Below are positions 26,233 to 34,953 of a stretch of DNA of 50,726 nt, in pieces (position 1 is the first letter of the stretch; every line of letters starts with the position of its first letter). Under the pieces are notes generated by a model, which did no database searches, was not told the DNA's origin, and saw nothing but the letters and a program-made list of their open reading frames with translations. The stretch covers positions 1 through 50,726 of the forward strand of contig JAAEUE010000040.1 of assembly GCA_024227565.1 (NCBI GenBank), given 5' to 3'. Source of the DNA: Alphaproteobacteria bacterium (GTDB taxonomy: Bacteria > Pseudomonadota > Alphaproteobacteria > Rhizobiales > CAJQND01). The translations under genes were made by a program, and so were the position numbers.

Positions 26233-26694
26233 TCACTCGGTAGCCTGCAGAGGCAGCATGGTTGTGTACTTGATCTGCTCAATGGCAAACGTCGAGCTAA
26301 CATCCTTGAGCTTCGCTGAGGCGATCAGTCTCTTGTAGAACGCATCATAGCCATCCACGTCGGGCACAACCACACGAAGCAGATAGTCAACCTGACCGCT
26401 CATCCGGTAGAACTCCACCACTTCGGGAAAACTCTGCACGGCGCTGTGGAACTGATCCAGCCACTCCTGGCTGTGCTCAGGCGTGGTGATGGCGACAAAC
26501 ACCGTCACGTTCGCACCAACTTTTCGCGGATCGAGCAGAGCGACCCGCCGCTGGATGACACCGTCATCCTCCAGGCGCTTGATCCGATCGGCGCAAGAGG
26601 CCTCGTCCAAACCAAGCTGATCTGCGACATCTCTTGGGGAAAGTGCCGCATCTGCTTGCAGCATATCCAGAATTTTGGTGTCTGTTTGGTCCAT
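26233..26694 (-). CDS. Lrp/AsnC-family transcriptional regulator
   Basis: 153 residues. The N-terminal helix-turn-helix (MDQTDTKILDMLQADAALSP, then RDVADQLGLDEASCADRIKRL) is followed by an RAM ligand-binding domain (VTVFVAITTPEHSQEWLDQF, MSGQVDYLLRVVVPDVDGYD). These proteins form octamers and sense amino acids or related small molecules. The target is likely the substrate-binding protein gene 95 bases downstream on the same strand, suggesting an amino-acid or peptide ligand. It is divergent from the DUF442-like gene. Confidence 0.9.
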   Translation of the reverse strand: MDQTDTKILDMLQADAALSPRDVADQLGLDEASCADRIKRLEDDGVIQRRVALLDPRKVGANVTVFVAITTPEHSQEWLDQFHSAVQSFPEVVEFYRMSGQVDYLLRVVVPDVDGYDAFYKRLIASAKLKDVSSTFAIEQIKYTTMLPLQATE

Positions 26695-26844
26695 TCTTCT
26701 TGCTATTGGCTCCTGACAGGAGTTCGCTGAACATTGGAAGCACGAGCCGAGTTTAGGCTAATCTTCCGATGCGTGAAACAGATAAGATGGCGCGGCGGCC
26801 AACTGGCCGGTGATCGGGCAGTTTGAACGGGAGGCGGAGCGGAC

Positions 26845-27366
26845 GTGGTTGAGACGGTTAGCCTGACACCGGAATTCGCGATCGGCCCGCAACTCGTCCC
26901 TGCCGATTTCGAAGCGCTTCGGGCGGCCGGCTTTGCTTCGGTCCTGAATGCCCGGCCCGATGATGAGCTTGGAGCGTATCTGGCCGCCGCCGATGCCCAA
27001 AAGCTTGCCCTGGCTAACGGCCTTGCCTATGTGCACAGCCCAACTGAAAACCACGCCATATTCGAGCCCGATCTCATAGATCGGTTTGAGGGCGCGCTTG
27101 CTGACCTCCCGAACCCAATATTCGCCCATTGCAAGACCGGCACGCGCGCTGCAATCCTTTGGGCGCTGGTCGCATCGCGCCATCGTGCGGTCGAAGATGT
27201 CATCGCCACGTTGCGGGCGGCCGGCCAGGACCTTGATTTCCTGGAACAGGAACTCCGCGATTCCGCTGACGACGCGCGCAAGTCACCAATGCGCTTGAAG
27301 GAGGATGCGCTGCTTGGCCTTTCCCGGTCCAGCTTGCTGGGCGCCGGTCGCGGGGGCTCTGGCTAA
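26845..27366 (+). CDS. DUF442/TIGR01244-type phosphatase-like protein
   Basis: 173 residues. The GTG start is preceded by GGAG. The dual-specificity-phosphatase-like loop HCKTGTRAA matches the C-x5-R catalytic signature. Other family stretches are FAIGPQLVPADFEAL and VLNARPDDE. Related domains occur at the N-terminus of the beta-lactamase-hydrolase-like protein Blh and in sulfide-handling proteins. The ~60-residue C-terminal extension is of no known type. The substrate is unknown. Its stop overlaps the stop of convergent cobK by four bases. Confidence 0.75.
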   Translation: MVETVSLTPEFAIGPQLVPADFEALRAAGFASVLNARPDDELGAYLAAADAQKLALANGLAYVHSPTENHAIFEPDLIDRFEGALADLPNPIFAHCKTGTRAAILWALVASRHRAVEDVIATLRAAGQDLDFLEQELRDSADDARKSPMRLKEDALLGLSRSSLLGAGRGGSG

Positions 27367-28103
27367 GCCAAAAGCCGGCCCATGATTGCCAGGGCGTGGT
27401 TGAGGTTCCGCGCGGTTTCGATCTCCGGCAGCTTGGGCCGGGCAATCATCACAACGGGGATCTTGAGCGCGCGCGCCGCGGCGATCTTCGGCGCCATCTT
27501 CTTGCCACCGGCATTCTTGGTCACAAGATGGGTGATGTGCTCGGTGCGCATCAGCAGCAACTCGTCCTCCAGCGCGAATGGCGGGCGGGCCACCATCACC
27601 TTGTGCGGCGGCATGGGCGGCTCGGCCGGGCGCTCGATCATCCGGGCGACCACCTGAATGTCCAGGCGTTGAAGGAACGGTGCCGCACCGCCGGTGCCCA
27701 CAGTGACAAGGGCTCTGGCCCCATTGGGCAGCGCGGCGACCGCTTCTTCCACTGTGCTCACGTTGATCCAGTTGTCGGCCTCAAGCGGCGCCCAGCCTGG
27801 GCGCTCCAGCCGGAAGCTCGGCACGCCTGCCGCCTCGCTCGCGGCCGTAGCGTTGGTGCTGATTTGCGCCGCATAGGGATGGGTTGCGTCGATCAAAAGG
27901 TTGATTTCGTTTTCCGCCAGATACCCCGCCAAGGGGTCTGCCCCGCCGAACCCGCCAACTCGCACCGTTCCGGTCTGTACAGCCGGCTGTGAGGTGCGGC
28001 CGGCCAACGATGTGATTACCTCGCAATCGGTTTCCCGGTCCAAAAGCTCGGCCAGTTCGCGGGCGTCTGCCGTGCCCCCTAGGATCAAAATGCGTCTACC
28101 CAT
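27363..28103 (-). CDS. cobK: Precorrin-6A reductase CobK/CbiJ
   Basis: 246 residues from MGRRILILGGTADARELAEL. The start at 28103 overlaps the cbiD stop by eight bases; a longer in-frame start at 28151 lies wholly within cbiD. The nucleotide-binding LILGGTADARELA is followed by NLLIDATHPYAAQISTNA and the C-terminal LVTKNAGGKKMAPKIAAA, both typical. It reduces the corrin macrocycle with NADPH at the (cobalt-)precorrin-6 stage. It is translated downstream of cbiD. Confidence 0.93.
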   Translation of the reverse strand: MGRRILILGGTADARELAELLDRETDCEVITSLAGRTSQPAVQTGTVRVGGFGGADPLAGYLAENEINLLIDATHPYAAQISTNATAASEAAGVPSFRLERPGWAPLEADNWINVSTVEEAVAALPNGARALVTVGTGGAAPFLQRLDIQVVARMIERPAEPPMPPHKVMVARPPFALEDELLLMRTEHITHLVTKNAGGKKMAPKIAAARALKIPVVMIARPKLPEIETARNLNHALAIMGRLLA

Positions 28104-29199
28104 CGTCAGCGCTCCTGGCCAATATCCGGCCTTGCCGGTCCACCACCACAATATCTATCTCACACGGTGCGTCGCGCAAGGTCTCAATTGCCGTGGCGCG
28201 CGCCGCGTTCGCAATTTCCAGGGCAAGATCGGCGCCGCGGTCACCCGCCAGCTGCAACACTTCGAGCGCGGTGTTGGATGCTTCGGCCTTGGCCGCCAAG
28301 GTCTTGTCTGCGGTAATCTGTTCAAGGTGTTTGGCCAACCACCTGAAATCCATCTGGCTGCGGCCAGAATGAAGATCGAGGAAGCCCTGGCCAAGCTTGG
28401 CCAATTTGGCGAATCCGCCGGCTATCGAAACCTTTGGAACCGGGTTCTTGCGCAGATATTTCAGCATGCCGCCGGCAAAATCCCCCATGTCCAGCAAGGC
28501 TTCATCGGGCAGACCGTAAAGCGCTTTCACCGCCGCCTCAGAGGTGGAGCCTGTCGCGCCGGCCACATGGGCCCGGCCTTGTGCCCGGGCCACGTCGATG
28601 CCCCGGTGGATGGAATGGATCCAAGCCGAGCAGGAGAACGGGTTGACGATGCCCGTGGTGCCCAGGATCGAGAGGCCGCCCTTGATGCCCAACCTGGGGT
28701 TCCAGGTCTTCTCTGCCAGGGTTTTGCCCTCCGGCACGGAGATTTCGATGATCACGTCCGCCGCTGCGTCGTGAGATTTTGCAACGGTTTCAATCGTTTG
28801 CGTCATCATGGCCCGGGGAACGGGGTTTATCGCCGGCTCGCCCGGTTCAATTGGCAACCCCAGCAAGGTCACGGTTCCAACCCCCTCGCCGGCCGCGAAC
28901 GTGATGCCGCTGCCCGGCACACCCGGGCGAACGGTTGAAAGGATCAAAGCGCCATGGGTCACATCCGGATCGTCGCCGGCATCCTTCACTATCCCGGCCT
29001 GGGCCCAGCCTTCGCCCTTGCCTTCGCAGGCCAGGGCAAATGACGGCGTCTGGCCCTTGGGAAGCACGATTTCCACCGGGTCGGGGAACTCACCGGTGAG
29101 CAGCGCCGTAAACGCTGCACGGGTGGCCGCAGTTGCGCATGCGCCGGTTGTCCATCCGCGTTTCAGTTGATCTGATGAAGGGCGCATTGCAGGGCTCAT
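28096..29199 (-). CDS. cbiD: Cobalt-precorrin-5B C1-methyltransferase CbiD
   Basis: 367 residues. CbiD marks are KRGWTTGACATAATRAAFTA near the N-terminus, NPRLGIKGGLSILGTTGIV in the centre and the C-terminal VVVDRQGRILARS. CbiD methylates C-1 in the cobalt-early route and replaces CobF of the cobalt-late route; no CobF is in the window. The start is either 29199 or the Met four residues on (29187). It is divergent from cobB across 51 bases and overlaps cobK. Confidence 0.94.
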   Translation of the reverse strand: MSPAMRPSSDQLKRGWTTGACATAATRAAFTALLTGEFPDPVEIVLPKGQTPSFALACEGKGEGWAQAGIVKDAGDDPDVTHGALILSTVRPGVPGSGITFAAGEGVGTVTLLGLPIEPGEPAINPVPRAMMTQTIETVAKSHDAAADVIIEISVPEGKTLAEKTWNPRLGIKGGLSILGTTGIVNPFSCSAWIHSIHRGIDVARAQGRAHVAGATGSTSEAAVKALYGLPDEALLDMGDFAGGMLKYLRKNPVPKVSIAGGFAKLAKLGQGFLDLHSGRSQMDFRWLAKHLEQITADKTLAAKAEASNTALEVLQLAGDRGADLALEIANAARATAIETLRDAPCEIDIVVVDRQGRILARSADDG

Positions 29200-29250
29200 A
29201 GCCTGGCTCTATACACTGCCCCATCTATCGGAAACAGAGTTTGCACGCCA

Positions 29251-30564
29251 ATGCCCACAATGTCACCAAAAGGCCTGGTCATCGCCGCACCTTCGTCAGG
29301 ATCAGGCAAAACCCTGGTGACGCTTGGCCTGCTGCGCGCCCTCGGCCGCGCCGGCCACAAGGTGGGCTCGGCCAAGGCGGGACCTGATTACATCGACCCG
29401 CGCTTTCACGAAGCGGCGACGGGCCAGCCATGCGTGAACCTGGACGCCTGGGCCATGCGCGCCGATCTGGTGACTGAGCTGGCGGTGCGGGCCGCTGCAG
29501 ACAAGAACCTGCTGGTAATCGAAGGGGTAATGGGCCTGTTTGACGGGGCTGAAACCGGCGAAGGCTCCACCGCAGATCTGGCAGGAATGCTAGGGTTTCC
29601 CATCGTTCTGGTGGTGGATTCTTTACGGCAATCCCAATCGGCTGCCGCTCTGGTGCGCGGCTTTGCCAGTCACCGGGCCGACTGCCGCATTGCCGGGGTG
29701 ATCTTCAACAAGGTGGCCACAGACCGGCACGAATCCATCCTGCGCACCGCCATGGAGCCCTTGGGCATCCCGGTTTTGGGCTGCGTGCGCAACGTCTATG
29801 AACTGGAGGTGCCGTCGCGCCATCTCGGTCTGGTGCAGGCGCAAGAACACGTAAGCCTGGAACGGTTCATTGAAACGGCTGCAGACATGGTGACAGCAAC
29901 CATCGATCTGGACGGGTTGAGCGCCCTGGCAGACGGCGGGGCTCCTGAACCCTGCGGATCCCCAAGTTTGGCGCCTCTCGGCCAAAAGATCGCCGTTGCT
30001 GATGACCGCGCGTTTGCCTTCACCTACCCCCACCTCTTGGACGGCTGGCGCCGCGCCGGGGCTGAAATCAGCCTGTTCTCTCCGCTGAATGACGAGGCTC
30101 CAGCCAGCGACGCTGAAGCCGTCTATCTTCCAGGCGGATATCCGGAACTGCATGCGGGGAAATTGGCCGGGAACGCCACCTTCCTGGGCGGTTTGAAGGC
30201 AGCAGCAGGCGCAGAAACGCTGGTTTACGGCGAGTGCGGCGGTTTCATGGTACTGGGCGATGGTCTGATCGATGCAGATGGTCAAAGCCATCAAATGTCG
30301 GGCCTTCTGCCCGTGGTCACCTCGTTTGAGAAGCGCAAGCTGCACCTTGGCTACCGCCAGTTCGAATGCCTTGGCCCGCTGCCCTTCGGCAAATCCATCC
30401 GTGGCCACGAATTCCACTACTCAACGCTGATATCGCAGGGCGCGGGCGAGGCCCTGTTCAAGGCGGCTGATGCTGCCGGGCGCGACCTTGGCGAGATCGG
30501 CCTGCGCGCCGGGCGCGTGATGGGCTCCTACGCCCACATCATTGATGCAAGGCCAGTGTCATGA
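29251..30564 (+). CDS. cobB: Cobyrinic acid a,c-diamide synthase CobB/CbiA
   Basis: 437 residues. The ATPase P-loop is APSSGSGKTLVTLGLLRAL (13-31), with SAKAGPDYIDPRFHEAATG and VIEGVMGLFDG following. The C-terminal glutamine amidotransferase half has VYLPGGYPELHA and the Cys nucleophile in VYGECGGFMVLG. It amidates the a and c carboxylates of (hydrogeno)cobyrinic acid. Its ATGA overlap with cobQ and the close cobD indicate one operon for the late steps. Confidence 0.95.
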   Translation: MPTMSPKGLVIAAPSSGSGKTLVTLGLLRALGRAGHKVGSAKAGPDYIDPRFHEAATGQPCVNLDAWAMRADLVTELAVRAAADKNLLVIEGVMGLFDGAETGEGSTADLAGMLGFPIVLVVDSLRQSQSAAALVRGFASHRADCRIAGVIFNKVATDRHESILRTAMEPLGIPVLGCVRNVYELEVPSRHLGLVQAQEHVSLERFIETAADMVTATIDLDGLSALADGGAPEPCGSPSLAPLGQKIAVADDRAFAFTYPHLLDGWRRAGAEISLFSPLNDEAPASDAEAVYLPGGYPELHAGKLAGNATFLGGLKAAAGAETLVYGECGGFMVLGDGLIDADGQSHQMSGLLPVVTSFEKRKLHLGYRQFECLGPLPFGKSIRGHEFHYSTLISQGAGEALFKAADAAGRDLGEIGLRAGRVMGSYAHIIDARPVS

Positions 30565-32030
30565 CCGCAGCGCTGATGCTGCAAGGCACCGGGTCCAATG
30601 TTGGCAAATCGCTGATCACCACGGGCCTGTGCCGGGCCTACGTCAAGCGCGGGCTCACGGTGCGGCCGTTCAAGCCGCAGAATATGTCCAACAACGCCGC
30701 GGTGACCGTCGAGGGCGGCGAGATTGGCCGGGCCCAGGCGCTGCAGGCCATCGCGTGCGGGGTGGAACCCTCTGTGGACATGAACCCGATCCTGCTGAAA
30801 CCGGAAACAGAAACCGGGGCCCAAGTGGTGGTGCGCGGCGTGCGGGCCGAAACCCTAAAAGCGCGGGCCTATATGGCCAAGCGGGCAACGTATCTGCCGG
30901 CCATCCTGGAGAGTTTTGCAGCGCTGGGTGAAAGCGCTGATCTGGTGTTGGTCGAAGGCGCCGGGTCGCCAGCTGAAATTAATTTACGTAACGACGATAT
31001 TGCCAACATGGGCTTCGCCCACGCGGCTGGAATTTCTGTAGTTCTCATCGGTGACATCCACCGGGGCGGCGTGATGGCCTCCATCGCCGGCACTCTCGAC
31101 ATCATCCCAGCGGAGGACACAGCGCAGATCAAGGCGTTCCTGATCAACAATTTCCACGGCGACGTCTCCCTCTTCGATGAGGGCAAACGCTGGCTTGAAG
31201 ATAACTGCAAGATCCCCTGCGCCGGGATCATCCCTCATTTTGCCAGCGCACAGCGTCTTCCGGATGAAGATGCCGTGGCGCTCGAGGATGCGCGGCTGAC
31301 AGGCGGGGGTGCTGGCAAGGTCAAGATCGCCGTGCCCAGGCTTTCGCGGATCGCCAATTTTGACGATCTCGACCCGTTGAAGCTGGAAGAGGACGTCCAT
31401 CTTGAGATTGTCCCGCCGGGTACAGCCCTTCCCGGAGATGCCGATCTGGTGCTGATCCCCGGCTCCAAGGCCACCGTGAGCGACTTGCAGGACTTTCGGG
31501 CGCAAGGCTGGGATATCGATCTGGCCGCCCACATCCGGCGCGGGGGTAAGGTTTTGGGCTTGTGCGCCGGCTATCAGATGCTGGGGCGCAAACTGCATGA
31601 CCCTGAAGGCATTGAAGGTCCGGCAGGCAGCGCAGACGGCTTGGGCCATTTGGATGTGGAAACTGTGCTCACACCGGAAAAGTCGCTTGAGAGGGTCGAT
31701 GCGGTGCATCTGGCCACAGGGGAGGCCGTGGTGGGCTACGAAATGCATATTGGCCGCACTGAAGGACCAGACTGCGCCCATGCCTTTGCCAGCATCAATG
31801 GCACTCCCGACGGCGCAGCAGCGCTGAATGGGCAGATCCAGGGCACTTACCTTCACGGGCTGTTTGCCAGCGACGCCTTCAGGGCGGCCTACCTTGAGGC
31901 GCTGGGCGGCAGCGGCGGCGGTGCCAACTATCTGGGATCGATTGAAACCACGCTTGATGAACTGGCCGATCACCTTGAGCGATCGGTGGATCTGGATCTT
32001 TTGCTCAACATCGCCTCCACGGCAAAGTGA
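30561..32030 (+). CDS. cobQ: Cobyric acid synthase CobQ/CbiP
   Basis: 489 residues. The N-terminal MLQGTGSNVGKSLITTGLCR and FKPQNMSNNAAV match the dethiobiotin-synthetase-like ATPase. VEGAGSPAEINLR follows. The amidotransferase part has VLGLCAGYQMLGRKL, with the Cys nucleophile, and GTYLHGLFASDAFRAAYL near the end. It amidates the b, d, e and g side chains of adenosylcobyrinic a,c-diamide. It overlaps cobB (ATGA) and is followed six bases later by cobD. Confidence 0.96.
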   Translation: MTAALMLQGTGSNVGKSLITTGLCRAYVKRGLTVRPFKPQNMSNNAAVTVEGGEIGRAQALQAIACGVEPSVDMNPILLKPETETGAQVVVRGVRAETLKARAYMAKRATYLPAILESFAALGESADLVLVEGAGSPAEINLRNDDIANMGFAHAAGISVVLIGDIHRGGVMASIAGTLDIIPAEDTAQIKAFLINNFHGDVSLFDEGKRWLEDNCKIPCAGIIPHFASAQRLPDEDAVALEDARLTGGGAGKVKIAVPRLSRIANFDDLDPLKLEEDVHLEIVPPGTALPGDADLVLIPGSKATVSDLQDFRAQGWDIDLAAHIRRGGKVLGLCAGYQMLGRKLHDPEGIEGPAGSADGLGHLDVETVLTPEKSLERVDAVHLATGEAVVGYEMHIGRTEGPDCAHAFASINGTPDGAAALNGQIQGTYLHGLFASDAFRAAYLEALGGSGGGANYLGSIETTLDELADHLERSVDLDLLLNIASTAK

Positions 32031-32036
32031 GCGCCG

Positions 32037-33014
32037 ATGTCCTTCTTCCAGACATGCCTGATCGCCACGGCCCTCGCGCTCGTTCTTGAACGCAGGCTGG
32101 GCTTTGCGGACTGGCTGGTGCCGCGCTTTGGTCATCCGGTTGTGTGGATCGGGAACCTGATTTCCTGGCTTGAAGCCCGGCTGAACATGGCTGATCAGCC
32201 AGATGGCCAACGGCGCCTCAAAGGTCTGGTGATGCTGGTCCTGGTGCTGGCTGTCGTGGGGGCCATAACAATCGGGCTCATGCTCGCCCTGCGGCTTCTC
32301 ACCTATGGCTGGGTGCTGGAAGCGCTGATTGCCACCAGCTTGCTGTGCCAGAAAGAGCTGGGCCAGCGGGTGGAGCAGGTGGCCGATGGATTGGACACCG
32401 ACGTCCAGCAGGGACGCGATGCGGTGGCGCATCTGGTGGGCCGCGACACGAAAGCGCTGGATGCAAGCGAGGTGAGCAAGGCGGCCATTGAAACTCTGGC
32501 CGAAAACACCTCCGACGGCATCATCGCGCCGGCCTTCTGGATGATGATTGGCGGCTTGCCTGGCGCGGCGCTCTACAAGGCCATCAACACCTGCGACAGC
32601 ATGGTGGGCTATCGCAACGCGCGCTACGGAGCTTTCGGCTGGGCCTCGGCCAAGCTGGATGATCTGGTGAACCTGATCCCGGCGCGGTTGACCGGGCTGT
32701 TGTTCACCTTGGCGACGTTCTCCATCAGCCCCACGCGGGCCGCACGAGCCTGGGGTGCGATGCGACGCGATGCACGCAAACATGCCTCGCCAAACGCCGG
32801 ATGGCCCGAGGCGGCCATGGCCGGCGCGCTGGATATTTCCTTGGGCGGACCGCGCACCTACGAGGGCGTGGTGACCGAGCTTCCTTATATGGGGGATGGC
32901 GAAAAACCCATTACCCCCGGCACCATCCGCCAAGCGCTCGGGCTCTATCACCTGATGTTGGGCTTTTTTGCGGCGCTGATTGCTGCGCCCGCGCTCGCCT
33001 GGATTTTTATTTGA
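32037..33014 (+). CDS. cobD: Adenosylcobinamide-phosphate synthase CobD/CbiB
   Basis: 325 residues, integral membrane. Conserved stretches are FGHPVVWIGNLISWLEARLN, LVGRDTKALDASEVSKAAIE, ENTSDGIIAPAFWMMIGG and SMVGYRNARYGAFGWASAKLDD. It joins cobyric acid to aminopropanol or its phosphate, forming the loop to the lower ligand. It is the last gene of cobB-cobQ-cobD and shares eight bases with the end of convergent cobP. Confidence 0.95.
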   Translation: MSFFQTCLIATALALVLERRLGFADWLVPRFGHPVVWIGNLISWLEARLNMADQPDGQRRLKGLVMLVLVLAVVGAITIGLMLALRLLTYGWVLEALIATSLLCQKELGQRVEQVADGLDTDVQQGRDAVAHLVGRDTKALDASEVSKAAIETLAENTSDGIIAPAFWMMIGGLPGAALYKAINTCDSMVGYRNARYGAFGWASAKLDDLVNLIPARLTGLLFTLATFSISPTRAARAWGAMRRDARKHASPNAGWPEAAMAGALDISLGGPRTYEGVVTELPYMGDGEKPITPGTIRQALGLYHLMLGFFAALIAAPALAWIFI

Positions 33015-33522
33015 GCTGCAGGGGCAGCCCTGCCGTCACCAGAACCACGCGCTCTGCAACCTGGGCCAATTTCTGATTGAGCATGCCCGCCTCGTCGCGG
33101 AACCGGCGGGCCAGCGCGTTTTCCGGAACGATGCCGAGACCAACCTCGTTGGATACCAGCACAAGCGGGCCCGTGCATCCGCCTACAACCTCAAGCAACC
33201 GGGAGGTGCGGGCTGCAACATCATGCTCACCCAGCAGCACATTGGTGAGCCACAGTGTGATGCAGTCCACCAGAGTGAAGCTACCGTCTTTGTCTGCAGC
33301 CATGATCGCGCCGGGCAGGTCCAGCGGCTCTTCCACCGTGCGCCAGACTGCCCCGCGGCGCGCCACATGGGCGGCAATGCGCGTGGTCATTTCGCCGTCA
33401 TAGGCTTGCGCAGTGGCGATATAGACCAGCGGGCCTTGATGGCCGTCTGCCAGGCTTTCCCCATGGGTGCTTTTGCCAGAGCGCGCGCCGCCGAGAATGA
33501 GTGTTAAACGTGGTTGCGTCAT
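33007..33522 (-). CDS. cobP: Adenosylcobinamide kinase/guanylyltransferase CobP/CobU
   Basis: 171 residues from MTQPRLTLILGGARSGKSTH. This ATG (33522) places the P-loop GGARSGKS at residues 11-18; a Met four codons upstream is possible. RIAAHVARRG carries the His likely to take GMP. VDCITLWLTNVLL and VSNEVGLGIVPENALARRFR are strongly conserved. The bifunctional enzyme phosphorylates adenosylcobinamide and activates it as the GDP form. Lower-ligand genes (cobT, cobV/cobS) are not in the window. Confidence 0.95.
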   Translation of the reverse strand: MTQPRLTLILGGARSGKSTHGESLADGHQGPLVYIATAQAYDGEMTTRIAAHVARRGAVWRTVEEPLDLPGAIMAADKDGSFTLVDCITLWLTNVLLGEHDVAARTSRLLEVVGGCTGPLVLVSNEVGLGIVPENALARRFRDEAGMLNQKLAQVAERVVLVTAGLPLQLK

Positions 33523-33666
33523 GAGCGGCACCATAGATCATTCCGGGCCGCGCAACTCAAGACCGTTCAGGCATAATTAACCATGCCAGCTAACCCCACG
33601 TTCATCACGGTGGCGCACTCTTGGGGTGTCGGCCTCATTAATTGCGCCGGCAGGTTGGTGGGTACC

Positions 33667-34155
33667 ATGCGTATATTCTGGACTATGGCAGCTGCAATGC
33701 TGTGTTGTGTTGGCAGTCTCAAGGGCGCCTATGGCGCAGAGGAGCACCTTGGCCTGCGAGGCCAGCTCTATTTTGAACCTGCACCGGCTTTAAAGCCGCC
33801 GCAGGACAGCGTGCCGAGGCACATCTCTGCAAAACATGTTGCCCGCGCGCCGATCGACTTCTCGTATCCGGAGACAGCAGCATCCACCGGCTCACACATT
33901 GCGCATCAAGAAACGCACCGGCCCCGCGAAGAGAGCCCCTGGCAACTCGACCTGACGGACGGTGCCAAGTTGCGATTTACCTATGACGAAGACACCAAGC
34001 TTAAGCTCGGCATGGGCATGTGGAAGGTCAAAGTGGGTGTCTCGAGGGCCTTTGGCGGCCCCAGCACCGACACTTGGGAGCTGCCTGAGCGCCACGGCCG
34101 GGCAGCAGCCCTTGGCCGCGCAGACAACAGCGTCAACAGACACCCGCTAAATTAA
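33667..34155 (+). CDS. Secreted hypothetical protein
   Basis: 162 residues from MRIFWTMAAAMLCCVGSLKG. That start gives a clean signal peptide cleaving near AYGAEE; a longer frame from 33583 would bury it. The mature part is about 140 residues, polar and Pro-rich, with WQLDLTDGAKLRFTYDEDTK and KLGMGMWKVKVGVSRAFGGP suggesting a small beta domain. I recognise no family. It converges on the GntR-type gene, overlapping its end by nine bases. Confidence 0.55.
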   Translation: MRIFWTMAAAMLCCVGSLKGAYGAEEHLGLRGQLYFEPAPALKPPQDSVPRHISAKHVARAPIDFSYPETAASTGSHIAHQETHRPREESPWQLDLTDGAKLRFTYDEDTKLKLGMGMWKVKVGVSRAFGGPSTDTWELPERHGRAAALGRADNSVNRHPLN

Positions 34156-34941
34156 CAGGCTGCACTTTTCTGCAGGCACCAGAATGCGCTGAAAGTAGAC
34201 CGGCGCATGTTCCAGCGTGCGGGCCCGGGCATGGATCTCCAATACATCGACGCCAGGCGTCAGCCCAAAGGCCTTTGCGGAAACCTCATCCAGCTTGGCG
34301 GTTTGGACCAGGTGGCTGGCATCCGCAGCGGCCATGCCAAACTGCTCTTCCAGGAAGGGGCGGATGTTGACCATGTCCAATTCCTGCGGGTCCATGGTTT
34401 CAAGGCCCGGCACAGCCTGAGCCGACAAAAACATTTCAGCGCCAACCTTGGTTTTGTCCTGCAAGGTGACGCGCCGGCGAATGCGCACGTAGTCGGCCAG
34501 CCCGCCGAGAAACTCAGTCCAGTTTCCTGGGGTGCTCACCCGGTCAATCCACAGCCGTTCCTTGGCAATACGCAACGGCTGGCCGCTGTCCTTGGCCACA
34601 AAGCGGAAATGCCAGATATCGCGGCCCAAAGGCTCACCCGAGGCCACACGGGTACCGTCGCCGCGCCGGCGCACAATGGCTCCCATCTGTTGAAGCTGGC
34701 GCAAGGCGGCCTGGACCGTGCCCAGGCTGACGCCCAGGATGCCGGTAAGCCAGGTTTCAGGCGGCAGATAGTCGCCAGGTTTCAAAACCCCGTCTCTGAT
34801 GGCCGCGGCGATGGCCAGCCGCGCCGCGCTGCGTTTGGTGCGTTGGGGGCCACCCGATACTTCTCGCATGGCCGAGGCCAGGGCGGCTGCCACTTCGGCT
34901 TGTTTGGAATCGGTTTGACGGGTGGTTGTCGCGGTGCTCAT
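34147..34941 (-). CDS. GntR-family regulator with UTRA-type effector domain
   Basis: 264 residues. The winged helix (RLAIAAAIRDGVLKPGDYLP, VSLGTVQAALRQLQQMGAIV, residues about 42-95) is followed by a UTRA/HutC-like ligand domain ending ARTLEHAPVYFQRILVPAEK. HutC-type regulators sense the substrate of the operon they control. It begins 12 bases after tctA on the same strand, so it is probably the last gene of tctC-tctB-tctA-gntR. Its likely target is the palindrome at 37905-37924 in the divergent promoter. An Ala/Gln-rich N-terminal arm of about 30 residues is extra. Confidence 0.88.
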   Translation of the reverse strand: MSTATTTRQTDSKQAEVAAALASAMREVSGGPQRTKRSAARLAIAAAIRDGVLKPGDYLPPETWLTGILGVSLGTVQAALRQLQQMGAIVRRRGDGTRVASGEPLGRDIWHFRFVAKDSGQPLRIAKERLWIDRVSTPGNWTEFLGGLADYVRIRRRVTLQDKTKVGAEMFLSAQAVPGLETMDPQELDMVNIRPFLEEQFGMAAADASHLVQTAKLDEVSAKAFGLTPGVDVLEIHARARTLEHAPVYFQRILVPAEKCSLLI

Positions 34942-34953
34942 GGCCCTGCCCTA

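Noticed and set aside
30984..32951. A 655-codon frame on the minus strand across cobQ and cobD
   Set aside because: It is fully antisense to two confidently identified cobalamin genes and its product is His/Gln-rich with no family; a GC-rich shadow.
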